NCBI RefSeq assembly: GCF_011927785.1
Contig: NZ_JAATJK010000001.1
Coordinates: 6,512,501-6,576,500 of the forward strand
Source: Micromonospora profundi
GTDB taxonomy: Bacteria > Actinomycetota > Actinomycetes > Mycobacteriales > Micromonosporaceae
Length of the DNA stretch: 64,000 nt
Reading direction: 5' to 3'
The notes below the pieces were generated by a model that was given only the letters and a program-made list of their open reading frames with translations, did no database searches and was not told the DNA's origin. The position numbers and the translations under genes were made by a program. Shown piece by piece: positions 1 to 7,975 of the stretch (its first letter is position 1; the number at the start of each line of letters is the position of its first letter).

Positions 1-1
1 C

Positions 2-499
2 CAGATCGAGCGTGGCCTGCGCAAGCCCAGCGCCGAGGTGCTCCAGCAACTGGCGAACGCGCTACGGGTCTCCACGCCCGCCATGTACCTGCGGGCGGGG
101 CTGCTCGACGACAAGGAGGGGCACGGCGTGCTCGCCTCCATCGCAGTGGACCCCGACCTGACGATGGCCCAGAAGCAGTCGCTGACCCAGATCTACGAGA
201 CTTTCCGACGGGAGAACGCGCGGCTGGCCGAGGCCCAGGCCGCCGCCGAGGGCACCCGCACGGACACCCCGGACACCACTGGCGACGCGACCGGGCCGAC
301 CGCCCCGACCGACGTCGTCGATCAGCCTGCGGACGTGGCCAACCTGGCCGCGACCGGCCCCACCACTGCCGGTGGCACCCCGACCGAGGCCGTCCTCGAG
401 TCGGTAGCCGTCACCGAGGCGGGCACCGCTCCCGCTCCGAAAAGCACAAACACCCCTGAGAAGAAGGCCGCCCCGACGGCCGAGGAGGAGACGTCATGA
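2..499 (+). CDS. XRE-family HTH transcriptional regulator (5' truncated)
   Basis: The gene begins upstream of the window; the visible reading frame runs from base 2. The first residues (QIERGLRKPSAEVLQQLANAL) are the recognition-helix end of a Cro/C1-type helix-turn-helix, followed by a short helical stretch and a long Ala/Thr/Pro-rich tail from about visible residue 75 that is likely disordered. It is followed by an HbhA-like gene with a 4-bp ATGA overlap (496-499), so the two are translationally coupled. The same pair occurs in mycobacteria (Rv0474-hbhA). Regulator of its own operon is a guess from context. Confidence 0.85.
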   Translation, partial: QIERGLRKPSAEVLQQLANALRVSTPAMYLRAGLLDDKEGHGVLASIAVDPDLTMAQKQSLTQIYETFRRENARLAEAQAAAEGTRTDTPDTTGDATGPTAPTDVVDQPADVANLAATGPTTAGGTPTEAVLESVAVTEAGTAPAPKSTNTPEKKAAPTAEEETS

Positions 500-1299
500 C
501 CGAGCCGAAGACCAACCGCATCCCTGCCCCGATCTACGCCGCCGCAGGCGTTGGCGAGCTGGCCTTCGAGCAGCTGCGCAAGCTGCCGTCGGTGGTCGGT
601 GTCCTCGGCACCCGGGTCGTCGCCGACCTGGGTGGTCGGGCGGTCCTGACCGGTTTTGAGCTGCGCCAGAAGGCCACCGAGACGCTGCGTACCGCGAACG
701 AGACCGCGGAGACCCTGAAGGGCCGCGCGCAGGCCGAGTTGGACCTGGCGAAGCTGCGCGAGTCCGCCGACCTGGCAAAGCTGCGCGAGGTCGCCGACCT
801 GGACAAGCTGCGCGAGGTGGCCGACCTCGACAAGCTGCGCGCCGCCGCGACCCGCAACGCCGCCGTTGTCGTCGCCAGCGCCCACGCCGCCCAGGAGCGG
901 GCGTTCGCCGCGTACGGCGCGCTCGTCGCCCGCGGTGAGCGGGTCGTCGGCGCCGGTGTGCTGGAGGCCGCCGAGACGGTGAACGCCGACATCGAGGCCA
1001 CCGAGGGCCTGCCGGCCACGACCGCCACGCCGACCGCCGCCACCCCGGCTGTGACCGCCGGCACCACGACTGCGGCGACTGCGCCGACCGAGGTGCCGAC
1101 CCCGGCCGAGGTGGCCGAGATCGTCGAGGCCAAGCCGGCCGCAGTCAAGAAGGCCACCCGGGCGAAGGCGGCCAAGCCGGTCGCCACCTCGACCGCCAAG
1201 ACGGCCGCTGCTCCGACCACCAAGGCTGCCAAGTCGGCCGCTACCCCGTCGGCGAAGCTGCCCCGGGCCACCAAGCGGACCCGCCCGGCCGCCGAATAG
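496..1299 (+). CDS. HbhA-like heparin-binding haemagglutinin family protein
   Basis: 267 aa. N-terminal helical region (1-80), then four nonapeptide repeats of the type DLxKLREVA (residues 83-118), further helix to about 160, and a Lys/Ala/Pro-rich C-terminus (200-267) with KKATRAKAAK-type motifs like the heparin-binding tail of mycobacterial HbhA. No signal peptide is visible, as in HbhA. The start ATG overlaps the stop of the XRE gene. Mycobacterial HbhA is a surface adhesin; in a soil actinomycete a role in cell-surface or membrane association is more likely, but this is inference. Family assignment rests on architecture plus the XRE/HbhA/DUF2516 gene order. Confidence 0.8.
   Translation: MTEPKTNRIPAPIYAAAGVGELAFEQLRKLPSVVGVLGTRVVADLGGRAVLTGFELRQKATETLRTANETAETLKGRAQAELDLAKLRESADLAKLREVADLDKLREVADLDKLRAAATRNAAVVVASAHAAQERAFAAYGALVARGERVVGAGVLEAAETVNADIEATEGLPATTATPTAATPAVTAGTTTAATAPTEVPTPAEVAEIVEAKPAAVKKATRAKAAKPVATSTAKTAAAPTTKAAKSAATPSAKLPRATKRTRPAAE
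742..849 (+). repeat. Four 27-bp tandem repeats inside the hbhA-like gene
   Basis: Units start at 742, 769, 796 and 823, each beginning GACCTSG and encoding DLAKLRESA, DLAKLREVA, DLDKLREVA and DLDKLRAAA. The period is nine residues. The last unit is the most diverged at its 3' end. Confidence 0.9.
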
Positions 1300-1307
1300 T
1301 TCGCGAC

Positions 1308-1356
1308 GTCGACGGTCCCGGCGGCGTCCTTGTCGGACGTAGCCGGGGCCGTCGAC
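1308..1356 (+). terminator. Stem-loop terminator after hbhA-like gene
   Basis: Arms 1308-1322 and 1342-1356 (GTCGACGG.CCCGGC against GCCGGG.CCGTCGAC) form a 15-bp stem with one T.G pair. The 19-nt loop contains a small inner GTCC/GGAC stem. It sits 9 bp after the hbhA-like stop codon and before the promoter of the next gene. There is no U-tract, which is common in high-GC actinobacteria. Confidence 0.7.
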
Positions 1357-1370
1357 ATAAGCTTGCCGGC

Positions 1371-1685
1371 ATGGCCAACGCTGCGCCGATCTTCGCGTTC
1401 GAAGTCCGCTACGTGATCGAGCTGATCCTGCTCGTCTTCGCGCTGATCATCCAGGGCGTCGCGCTGGTGCACGCCGTCACCCAGCGATCCGACGGTTTCT
1501 CCGCCATCGGGACGCTGCCCAAGGGTGGCTGGATCGCCATCCTGGCGGTCTGCCTCGTGCTGACCCTGCTCGGCTTCGGTCCGATCAGCCTCTTCGGACT
1601 GATCGGCATCGCCGCCGCACTCATCTACCTGCTCGACGTCCGGGTCGGCCTGCGCGACCTCACTGACGGCAAAGGGTTCTGGTGA
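1371..1685 (+). CDS. DUF2516 family membrane protein
   Basis: 104 aa with hydrophobic segments at about 15-36 and 55-92; probably an integral membrane protein with two or three spans. Homologous by position and type to Rv0476, which follows hbhA in mycobacteria. Function unknown. A -10-like TAAGCT lies at 1358-1363, seven bases before the ATG, suggesting a leaderless transcript. The stop overlaps the next gene as GTGA. Confidence 0.8.
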   Translation: MANAAPIFAFEVRYVIELILLVFALIIQGVALVHAVTQRSDGFSAIGTLPKGGWIAILAVCLVLTLLGFGPISLFGLIGIAAALIYLLDVRVGLRDLTDGKGFW

Positions 1686-2569
1686 GAGGTTTCCGTTGGC
1701 CGCCGCCGCCCGACGGAGGCCCCCGCACCTGGGGGCCGGGTCCGGGCGGGCCGCGTACCGGTCGGCCGGCGCTGCCGGAGCCGGAGACCGAACTGGTCGC
1801 CACCCCGCACGGCGTGCGGCTGGAGCGGCTGGTCACCGGCACCGGTGATCCGGTCACCGTGTTCGCGCACGGGCTGGGCAACGGGATCGCCACCACCCGA
1901 CCGTTCGGCAGCGGGGTGACCGGCCGCAAGGTGTTCTTCCAGTTCCGTGGGCACGGCCGCTCCGAAGCGCCGGACGGCCCGTGGAACTACCTGGACCTCG
2001 CCCGGGACCTGCGCGCCATCGCGGACCTCGGCGGTGCCAGCCGGGCGTTCGGGGCGAGTCTCGGCGCCGGCGCGCTCTGCCGGTTGCTCGTCGAGAGCCC
2101 GGAACGCTTCGAAAAGCTCGTCTTCTTCCTGCCAGCGGTGCTCGACAAACCGCGTGGCCCGGTCGCCCGGGAGCGGCTCACCGCTCTGCTCGAAGCCGTG
2201 GAGAGCGGGGATGCCTCGGCGGTCGCCGACGTCGTCTCGCTGGAGCTGCCACCGGCGGTCCGCAACACCCCGGCCGGCTGGGCGTACCTGCGTCAGCGGC
2301 TCGACCAGTTGCTCCGCGACGGCCTGGCCGACGGACTGGCCACGTTGACGGAGCAGGCGCCGCTGCGCGACGCTTCCGCCCTGGCGGCCGTCGACGCACC
2401 GGCGCTTGTCATCGGCTGCGCGGGCGACGACCTGCACCCGGTCGAGGTCGCCGAGCAGCTCGCCGCCGCGCTGCCCCGGGCCACCCTGCACGTGTACGAC
2501 AGGCCGGGCGTGCTCTGGTCGGAACGCGCCGATCTGCGGGGCCGCGTGTCCGGGTTCCTCAACGAGTAA
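1682..2569 (+). CDS. alpha/beta-hydrolase fold protein
   Basis: 295 aa, GTG start overlapping the DUF2516 stop (GTGA). A Pro/Gly-rich N-terminus (1-35) precedes the fold. Oxyanion-type FAHGLGNG is at 61-68 and the nucleophile elbow GASLGAG at 124-130 (Ser126). GCAGDDLHP (about 250) supplies the acidic residue. Where a catalytic His normally follows (GHxxxxE-like), the sequence reads PGVLWSER, so the usual His is not evident. Substrate unknown; it could be a divergent esterase/thioesterase or a non-catalytic member. Coupled to the DUF2516 gene. Confidence 0.75.
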   Translation: MRGFRWPPPPDGGPRTWGPGPGGPRTGRPALPEPETELVATPHGVRLERLVTGTGDPVTVFAHGLGNGIATTRPFGSGVTGRKVFFQFRGHGRSEAPDGPWNYLDLARDLRAIADLGGASRAFGASLGAGALCRLLVESPERFEKLVFFLPAVLDKPRGPVARERLTALLEAVESGDASAVADVVSLELPPAVRNTPAGWAYLRQRLDQLLRDGLADGLATLTEQAPLRDASALAAVDAPALVIGCAGDDLHPVEVAEQLAAALPRATLHVYDRPGVLWSERADLRGRVSGFLNE

Positions 2570-2580
2570 CGTCCCCGGTC

Positions 2581-3318
2581 ATGGGCGTCACACAACACGG
2601 CCGGACGCACCGGCTGGACCTCGCCGACCCGACCCTGCGCGAGTGGACCTGCACTGTCCTGCACTCCGACCCGGAGCAGGGCATCGTGCTGGACCGTTCG
2701 GCGTTCTACCCGGGTGGCGGCGGTCAACCACCGGACCACGGGGTGCTGCTCTGGCAGGGCGTGCAGACCCGGATCGTCGGCACCCGCAAGGGCGACGACC
2801 CCTATCTGATCCCCGCCGAGGGTGACCCGCTGCCACCGGTCGGCACCGAGGTCGTGGGCGCCGTGGAGGACGACCGGCGGACCCGACTGATGCGTACCCA
2901 CTCCGGGCTGCACGTGCTCTGCGGCGTGGTGTTCCGCGACTTCGGTGCCCTGGTCACTGGCGGCAACATGGAGCCCGGCGAGGCCCGGATGGATTTCAAC
3001 CTCCCCGAGGTGCCACCCGACTTCAAGAGCCGGATCGAGGAGTTGGTCAACGCCGAGGTGGCCGCCGACCGGTCGGTCGCCACCCGGGTGCTGCCGCGTA
3101 CCGAGGCGCTGGCTCTGCCGGACATCATCCGTACCCAGTCCAACCTCATCCCGCCGGACGAGCAGGAGGTCCGGATCGTCGACATCGTCGGACTGGACGT
3201 GCAGGCCGACGGAGGCACGCACGTCGCGTCCACAGCCCAGATCGGCAAGGTGCAGGTGGTCAAGGTGGAGAGCAAGGGCCGGGCCAACCGCCGCGTCCGC
3301 GTCAGACTGGTGGACTGA
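2581..3318 (+). CDS. AlaX-type alanyl-tRNA editing protein
   Basis: 245 aa. The N-terminal beta-barrel carries FYPGGGGQPPD (42-52). The tRNA_SAD editing domain has the metal motif HSGLH (His107, His111) and, near 211-215, DGGTH where AlaRS has CGGTH. Free-standing AlaX proteins hydrolyse Ser-tRNA(Ala) (and Gly-tRNA(Ala)) in trans to prevent mistranslation. The ATG at 2581 lies 12 bp after the hydrolase stop, so co-transcription is likely. The Asp in place of the Cys ligand is the notable variation; I recall it in other bacterial AlaX proteins, so activity is not excluded. Confidence 0.85.
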   Translation: MGVTQHGRTHRLDLADPTLREWTCTVLHSDPEQGIVLDRSAFYPGGGGQPPDHGVLLWQGVQTRIVGTRKGDDPYLIPAEGDPLPPVGTEVVGAVEDDRRTRLMRTHSGLHVLCGVVFRDFGALVTGGNMEPGEARMDFNLPEVPPDFKSRIEELVNAEVAADRSVATRVLPRTEALALPDIIRTQSNLIPPDEQEVRIVDIVGLDVQADGGTHVASTAQIGKVQVVKVESKGRANRRVRVRLVD

Positions 3319-3376
3319 GCAGCACGATCGGTAATTCGGACGGCGGGTGTCAGCTTTTGCTGATTACGTCGCAGGC

Positions 3377-4291
3377 ATGACACCACCGCTCGAAGGAAAG
3401 ATCGCGCTCGTCGCCGGGGCGACCCGGGGTGCGGGCCGACAGATCGCCGTCCAGCTCGGGGCGGCCGGCGCCACCGTCTACGCCACGGGCCGTAGCAGCC
3501 GTGCCGGCCGTTCCGAGATGGACCGACCGGAGACCATCGAGGAAACCGCCGAGTTGGTCACCGCAGCCGGCGGTACGGGCATCGCGGTACGGGTCGACCA
3601 CCTGGTGCCCGAGCAGGTCCGTGACCTCGTCGCCCGGATCGACGCCGAGCAGGGCCGTCTCGACGTGCTGGTCAACGACATCTGGGGAGCCGACCCGCTG
3701 GTGACCTGGGAGAAGCCGGTCTGGGAGCAGCCGTTGGACGCCGGTTTCCGCACCCTGCGGCTGGCGGTCGACACGCACATCATCACCAGTCACTTCGCGC
3801 TGCCGCTGCTGATCCGCAACCCCGGTGGTCTGGTGGTGGAAATGGGCGACGGGACGAAGGCGTACAACGACAACAACTATCGGCTGTCGGTCTTCTACGA
3901 CCTCGCCAAGGTGTCGGTCAACCGGCTGGCCTTCAGCCAGGCGCACGAGTTGAAGCCGCATGGCTGTACGGCCGTGGCGCTGACCCCAGGGTGGATCCGT
4001 TCCGAGGCGATGCTGGAGCACTTCGGCGTGACCGAGGACAACTGGCGCGACGGCGCGGCCACCGATCCGAACTTCCTCATCTCCGAGAGCCCGGCCTTCG
4101 TTGGTCGAGCGGTGGCAGCCCTCGCCGCCGACGAGGACAAGGCCCGCTGGAACGGCAAATCCGTCGACGCGGGCAGCCTGTCCAAGGTGTACGGCTTCAC
4201 CGACCTGGACGGCAGTCAGCCGGAGGGCTTCCGGTACATCGTCGAGGTGGTCGACGCGGGCAAGCCGTCGGACGTCACCGGCTACCGCTGA
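3377..4291 (+). CDS. SDR family NAD(P)-dependent oxidoreductase
   Basis: 304 aa with ATG at 3377 (an upstream GTG at 3347 is possible). The cofactor motif AGATRGAGR lies near residues 14-22; an NDIWG sequence takes the place of the NNAG motif; the catalytic YDLAK (YxxxK) is near 175. This pattern resembles the DHRS1-like branch of short-chain dehydrogenases. Substrate unknown. It converges with the WYL regulator and their 3' ends overlap by 10 bp. Confidence 0.85.
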   Translation: MTPPLEGKIALVAGATRGAGRQIAVQLGAAGATVYATGRSSRAGRSEMDRPETIEETAELVTAAGGTGIAVRVDHLVPEQVRDLVARIDAEQGRLDVLVNDIWGADPLVTWEKPVWEQPLDAGFRTLRLAVDTHIITSHFALPLLIRNPGGLVVEMGDGTKAYNDNNYRLSVFYDLAKVSVNRLAFSQAHELKPHGCTAVALTPGWIRSEAMLEHFGVTEDNWRDGAATDPNFLISESPAFVGRAVAALAADEDKARWNGKSVDAGSLSKVYGFTDLDGSQPEGFRYIVEVVDAGKPSDVTGYR

Positions 4292-5286
4292 CCCTGCGGA
4301 TCGTCACGGCGTGCCGGGCCGGCGTACCGTGCGGCGGCCCGGCGTGCCGCGTCGGCCATCCGCTCGCGTAGCTCCGGTGGGTCGAGCGCCTCGACCTCCG
4401 GCCCCAGCGCGAGCAACTGGGCGTAGGCGACATCGGTCGATTCGACGGGCAGCCGGGTCACCACCCAGCCCTGCTCGTCGCTGCCGCTGGCGGCGGCGAG
4501 CACATCTTCGTACACCATTGGGGCATCGACCAGGCGCCGGAGCTGGCGCAGGCCGGCAGGGCTGAGCCGGACGGTGACCTCGGCCCGCAGGATGGTCCGC
4601 AGGAACGATCCGGCCTGCTCCCGCCAGTGCCCGGCCAGGTCGAAGCCCTCGTCCCGGTCGAACGTCTCCTCGCTGACGTCGACGCCTGTCACCCGGTCCA
4701 CCCGGTAGGTGCGGTGGCCGTCGTCGACCCGGCCGACCAGGTACCAGATCCCACTCTTGAGCACGAGCCCGTACGGTTCGACGCGGCGGGTGACCTCCCG
4801 CTCGCCGCGCCGGTACCGCAGGTCCACCACCCGGTCCCGCCAGGTCGCGCGGGCCAGCTCGGTCAGCCCCGGCGGTGGGGACGTCTCCCGGAACCAGCCC
4901 GGCGCGTCCAGGTGGAAGCGTTGCCCGGCGCGGGCCGGGGCGTCCCGGAGAGCGGGCGGCAGCGCGGCGAGCACCTTCAGCTCGGCGGCGGCGACCGCGT
5001 CGGCGAGCCCCATCTCGCCGGCAGGTCCGGGCAGCCCGGCGAGAAAGAGCGCCTCCGCCTCGTCCCGACTCAGCCCGGTCAGCCGGGTCCGGTAGCCGCC
5101 GAGCAGGCGGTAGCCGCCGGCCCGGCCCCGATCGGCGTAGACCGGGACGCCGGCGGCGGAGAGCGCCAGCACGTCCCGATAGACGGTCCGCTCGGACACC
5201 TCCAACTCCTGCGCCAGCTCGCCCGCTGTCATCGACCCACGTGCCTGCAACAGCAACATCAGGGAGATCAGCCGGGATGCGCGCAC
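4282..5286 (-). CDS. YafY-type HTH and WYL-domain transcriptional regulator
   Basis: 334 aa. Residues 1-60 form an HTH_11-type winged helix (SERTVYRDVLALSAAGVPVYADRG is split here as SERTVYRDVL then ALSAAGVPVY), and about 140-230 is the WYL ligand-sensing domain with a WYLVG core (KSGIWYLVGRVDDGHRTYRV region). The C-terminal WCX-like extension spans 235-320. Such proteins regulate adjacent genes in response to small molecules or nucleic acid ligands. It overlaps the SDR tail to tail; target unknown. Confidence 0.9.
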   Translation of the reverse strand: MRASRLISLMLLLQARGSMTAGELAQELEVSERTVYRDVLALSAAGVPVYADRGRAGGYRLLGGYRTRLTGLSRDEAEALFLAGLPGPAGEMGLADAVAAAELKVLAALPPALRDAPARAGQRFHLDAPGWFRETSPPPGLTELARATWRDRVVDLRYRRGEREVTRRVEPYGLVLKSGIWYLVGRVDDGHRTYRVDRVTGVDVSEETFDRDEGFDLAGHWREQAGSFLRTILRAEVTVRLSPAGLRQLRRLVDAPMVYEDVLAAASGSDEQGWVVTRLPVESTDVAYAQLLALGPEVEALDPPELRERMADAARRAAARYAGPARRDDPQGQR

Positions 5287-5310
5287 CCGCCCATCCTGCC
5301 TCGGCGTCGC

Positions 5311-5952
5311 TCACCGTCCGCCGGGGGTGAGCAGCCCTCTGTCGTACGCGACGGCCACGGCGGCCGCCCGGTCGTTGACGCCGAGCTTGGCGTAGACGTG
5401 CAGCAGGTGGGTCTTCACAGTTGCCTCGCTGATGAACAGGCGGGCTGCCGCCTCCCGGTTGGAGGTGCCCTTCGCCACCATTGCCAGCACCTCAAGCTCG
5501 CGGTGGCTCAGCGGTTCCTCGGCGGGCGCGCGCAGCCGGCCCATCAACCGGCCGGCCACGGATGGGGAGAGCACCGCCTCACCCCGGGCGGCGGCCCGTA
5601 CCGCCCGGACCAGCTCCTCGCGGGGCGCGTCCTTGAGCAGGTAGCCGGTGGCACCCGCCTCGATCGCCGGCAGTACGTCGGCATCCGTGTCGTACGTCGT
5701 GAGCACCAGCACCTTCGCCGGGCTGCCCGAGCCGACCAGCCGGCCGATCGCTGTCACCCCGTCCATTCCGGGCATCCGCAGGTCCATGAGCACCACGTCG
5801 GGTCGACTGTTCGCGGCCAGCGCGAGGGCTTCGGCGCCGTCGCGGGCCTCGCCGACCACCTCGAAGTCGGGGTCGCCGGTGAACATGCCGCGCAGCCCGT
5901 CCCGGACCACCGGATGATCGTCGACGATCAGCAGCCGGATCGGCAGGCTCAC
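5311..5952 (-). CDS. NarL/LuxR-family response regulator
   Basis: 213 aa. Receiver domain 1-120 with the phosphoacceptor in VLMDLRMPGMDG and switch residue T in LVLTTYD; LuxR-type HTH at about 145-210 (LSHRELEVLAMVAKGTSNREAAARL). GTG start overlaps the histidine kinase stop (GTGA at 5949-5952). Last gene of the ATPase-permease-kinase-regulator operon, so probably activates or modulates that exporter. Confidence 0.93.
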   Translation of the reverse strand: MSLPIRLLIVDDHPVVRDGLRGMFTGDPDFEVVGEARDGAEALALAANSRPDVVLMDLRMPGMDGVTAIGRLVGSGSPAKVLVLTTYDTDADVLPAIEAGATGYLLKDAPREELVRAVRAAARGEAVLSPSVAGRLMGRLRAPAEEPLSHRELEVLAMVAKGTSNREAAARLFISEATVKTHLLHVYAKLGVNDRAAAVAVAYDRGLLTPGGR

Positions 5953-7232
5953 CCGGCGCTCCCGGCCAGCGCGGGCACCGACGCCGACACGGCGGTGCCG
6001 CCCCCCGGCTCGCTCTCCACCGCCAACTCCCCGCCGACCTGGGTCACCCGCTGCCGCATCACTGTCAGACCGTAGCCGCCAGCTGGCTGGCGGGCGGCGA
6101 GCGGCTCGACGACCGTGAAGCCCACCCCGTCGTCGCGGATGTCAAGCGTCACCACGTCCCCCATGTACGACAGGGTGAGCCCGACGCGGGACGCGCCGGC
6201 GTGCCTCGCCACGTTGGCCAGGGACTCCTGGGCGGTCCGCAGCAGTGTCACCTCCACCTCGGGGTGCAGCGCGTGGGCCTGGCCGGTGACGCTGACCTCG
6301 GCGCGTACGCCGTGCAGGGCCGACCAGCGTTCGCCCAGCTCGACGAGGGCGTCCGGCAGTCGGGCCGTCTCCAGCGACTCCGGACGGACCGCCCGTACCG
6401 AACGGCGGGCCTCGGTGAGGCTCTCCCGGGCCAGCGCGAGCGCGTTGTCCACGTGCCGACGCCAGTCTGCGGACCGGTCGCGGGTCTGCTCGGCCGCCTC
6501 CAGTTGGGTGATGATGCCGGTCAGCCCTTGGGCCAGCGTGTCGTGGATCTCCCGCGCCATCCGTTGACGCTCGTCGAGCACGCCGGCCTCCCGGGCCTGG
6601 GTGAGCAGTTGGGCGTGCAGCCCGGCGTTCTCCCGGACGGTGTCGGTGAGCTGGCGGTTGGCCTCGCCGAGTTCCGCCATCAGTCGCTGGCGTTTGGCGT
6701 CCTCCTGTTCGCCGACCATCGCGAACCAGCTCACCGAGCCGGCCGCTCCCAGGTTGAAGAGCACGAGCACCAGCCAGAGCGGCCAGTGCGACAGCGCTAT
6801 CGCCAGGCCACCGCCCTGGGAGGTGGCGACGAGGGCGGCAGTGGTGGTCACCCCGGCGATCCGCCAGCGCTTGGGCAGCACCGGAAAGGCGTGGATGTAA
6901 CCGACCCAGGCGAAGAAGCCGTACCACGGACTGGCCGCCACCAGCACGGCGGCGAACGCGAGCAGCCCGGCGTAGTAGACCGCCATCAGCTTGAGCCGGC
7001 TCTGCCAGCCGGGGTGCAGGGTGACGAACCAGGCGATCCAGCACCCCGTCGCCACGGCGACGGCGAGGGTGGGCCCCGCCCCGAGGCCCTTTGGTGTCGG
7101 GACGACGAGGGCCAGCAGGGTGCCCAGAACCAGTCCTCCATAGGGGAGTACGCGGAAGACACGTGCCTCGCGCTCTCGCCAATTGGTCAGACGGTCCGGC
7201 CCATCGCTGCTGGTCATCGAATCCCCGCTCAC
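5949..7232 (-). CDS. NarL-class sensor histidine kinase
   Basis: 427 aa. Five or six hydrophobic segments at about 30-165 form the sensor; a short coiled coil follows; HisKA_3 has the phosphoacceptor His in REIHDTLAQGLTG (about 222); HATPase_c at about 320-420 (DDGVGF, GGYGLTVMRQR). GTG 7232 is chosen because it overlaps the permease stop as GTGA; ATG 7217 is the alternative. Signals to the regulator encoded immediately downstream. The stimulus may be envelope or drug stress linked to the ABC genes in the same operon. Confidence 0.92.
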   Translation of the reverse strand: MSGDSMTSSDGPDRLTNWREREARVFRVLPYGGLVLGTLLALVVPTPKGLGAGPTLAVAVATGCWIAWFVTLHPGWQSRLKLMAVYYAGLLAFAAVLVAASPWYGFFAWVGYIHAFPVLPKRWRIAGVTTTAALVATSQGGGLAIALSHWPLWLVLVLFNLGAAGSVSWFAMVGEQEDAKRQRLMAELGEANRQLTDTVRENAGLHAQLLTQAREAGVLDERQRMAREIHDTLAQGLTGIITQLEAAEQTRDRSADWRRHVDNALALARESLTEARRSVRAVRPESLETARLPDALVELGERWSALHGVRAEVSVTGQAHALHPEVEVTLLRTAQESLANVARHAGASRVGLTLSYMGDVVTLDIRDDGVGFTVVEPLAARQPAGGYGLTVMRQRVTQVGGELAVESEPGGGTAVSASVPALAGSAG

Positions 7233-7963
7233 TCCCAGCGGAACAGCTTTGCTGCCACCGAACCGACGAGCACTGTGATCACGGCCATTATCGCCAGGTG
7301 CAGCGGTTGCGGGGAGTCTCCGGTCCAGGCGTCGAGCAGTGCCTGCACGCCGGGCGGCGTGTAGTCGCCGATCCGAGCCAGGAAGTCCGGCAGGAGGAAC
7401 CGGGGCAGATAGACGCCGCCGAAGAACATGCTCCCCATGAACACCGGCACGGCGAGGGCCTGCGCCGCCTTCGTCGTGCGGGCCACCGCGGCCACCAGCA
7501 GGCCCAGCGCGAGCAGCGCCGCCGTGCCGAGGGTGAGGGCAAGCGTGAAGCCGAGTGGATGTCGGGGCAGCGGCACGTCGAAGGCCAGCCGGCCGACGAC
7601 GACGAGCAGCACGGCGCTGGTCAGGATGGTGGCGAGCGAGATGACCAGTTGGGCGGCGAGCAGTGCGGCCGGGTGGGCCGGCGTGGTGGCGAGCCGACGC
7701 AGCACCCCACGTTCCCGGTAGGTGGCGAGCACTGTGGGCAGGATGTTCACTGCCGCCATGGCGACAGTGATCACCAGCAGCGACGGGACGAAGTACTCGA
7801 TGAAGGTCCGGTCGCCGAATATCGGGTCCGGCCTACGCAGCGCCGGAATGAATCCGAACACCACGAGCAGCGCGAGCGGCAACGCGATGGTGGTCAGCGG
7901 CGCGGCGGGGTCCCGCAGGAACAGTCTCGTTTCGATCTTGAGGATCTGCCCGAAGGCGCTCAT
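7229..7963 (-). CDS. ABC-2 type transporter permease
   Basis: 244 aa with six predicted membrane segments and the ABC-2 layout (FIPALRRPDPIFGDRTFIEYFVPSLLVITVAM split across the first loop). DrrB-like drug/lipid exporter permease paired with the ATPase upstream. It is followed by the coupled histidine kinase. Substrate unknown. Confidence 0.9.
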   Translation of the reverse strand: MSAFGQILKIETRLFLRDPAAPLTTIALPLALLVVFGFIPALRRPDPIFGDRTFIEYFVPSLLVITVAMAAVNILPTVLATYRERGVLRRLATTPAHPAALLAAQLVISLATILTSAVLLVVVGRLAFDVPLPRHPLGFTLALTLGTAALLALGLLVAAVARTTKAAQALAVPVFMGSMFFGGVYLPRFLLPDFLARIGDYTPPGVQALLDAWTGDSPQPLHLAIMAVITVLVGSVAAKLFRWE

Positions 7964-7975
7964 TGTCGTCTTCCC

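Noticed and set aside
4627-6075. 482-codon plus-strand frame opposite the WYL regulator and response regulator
   Set aside because: No family motifs, composition of a shadow frame, and both opposing genes are clear.
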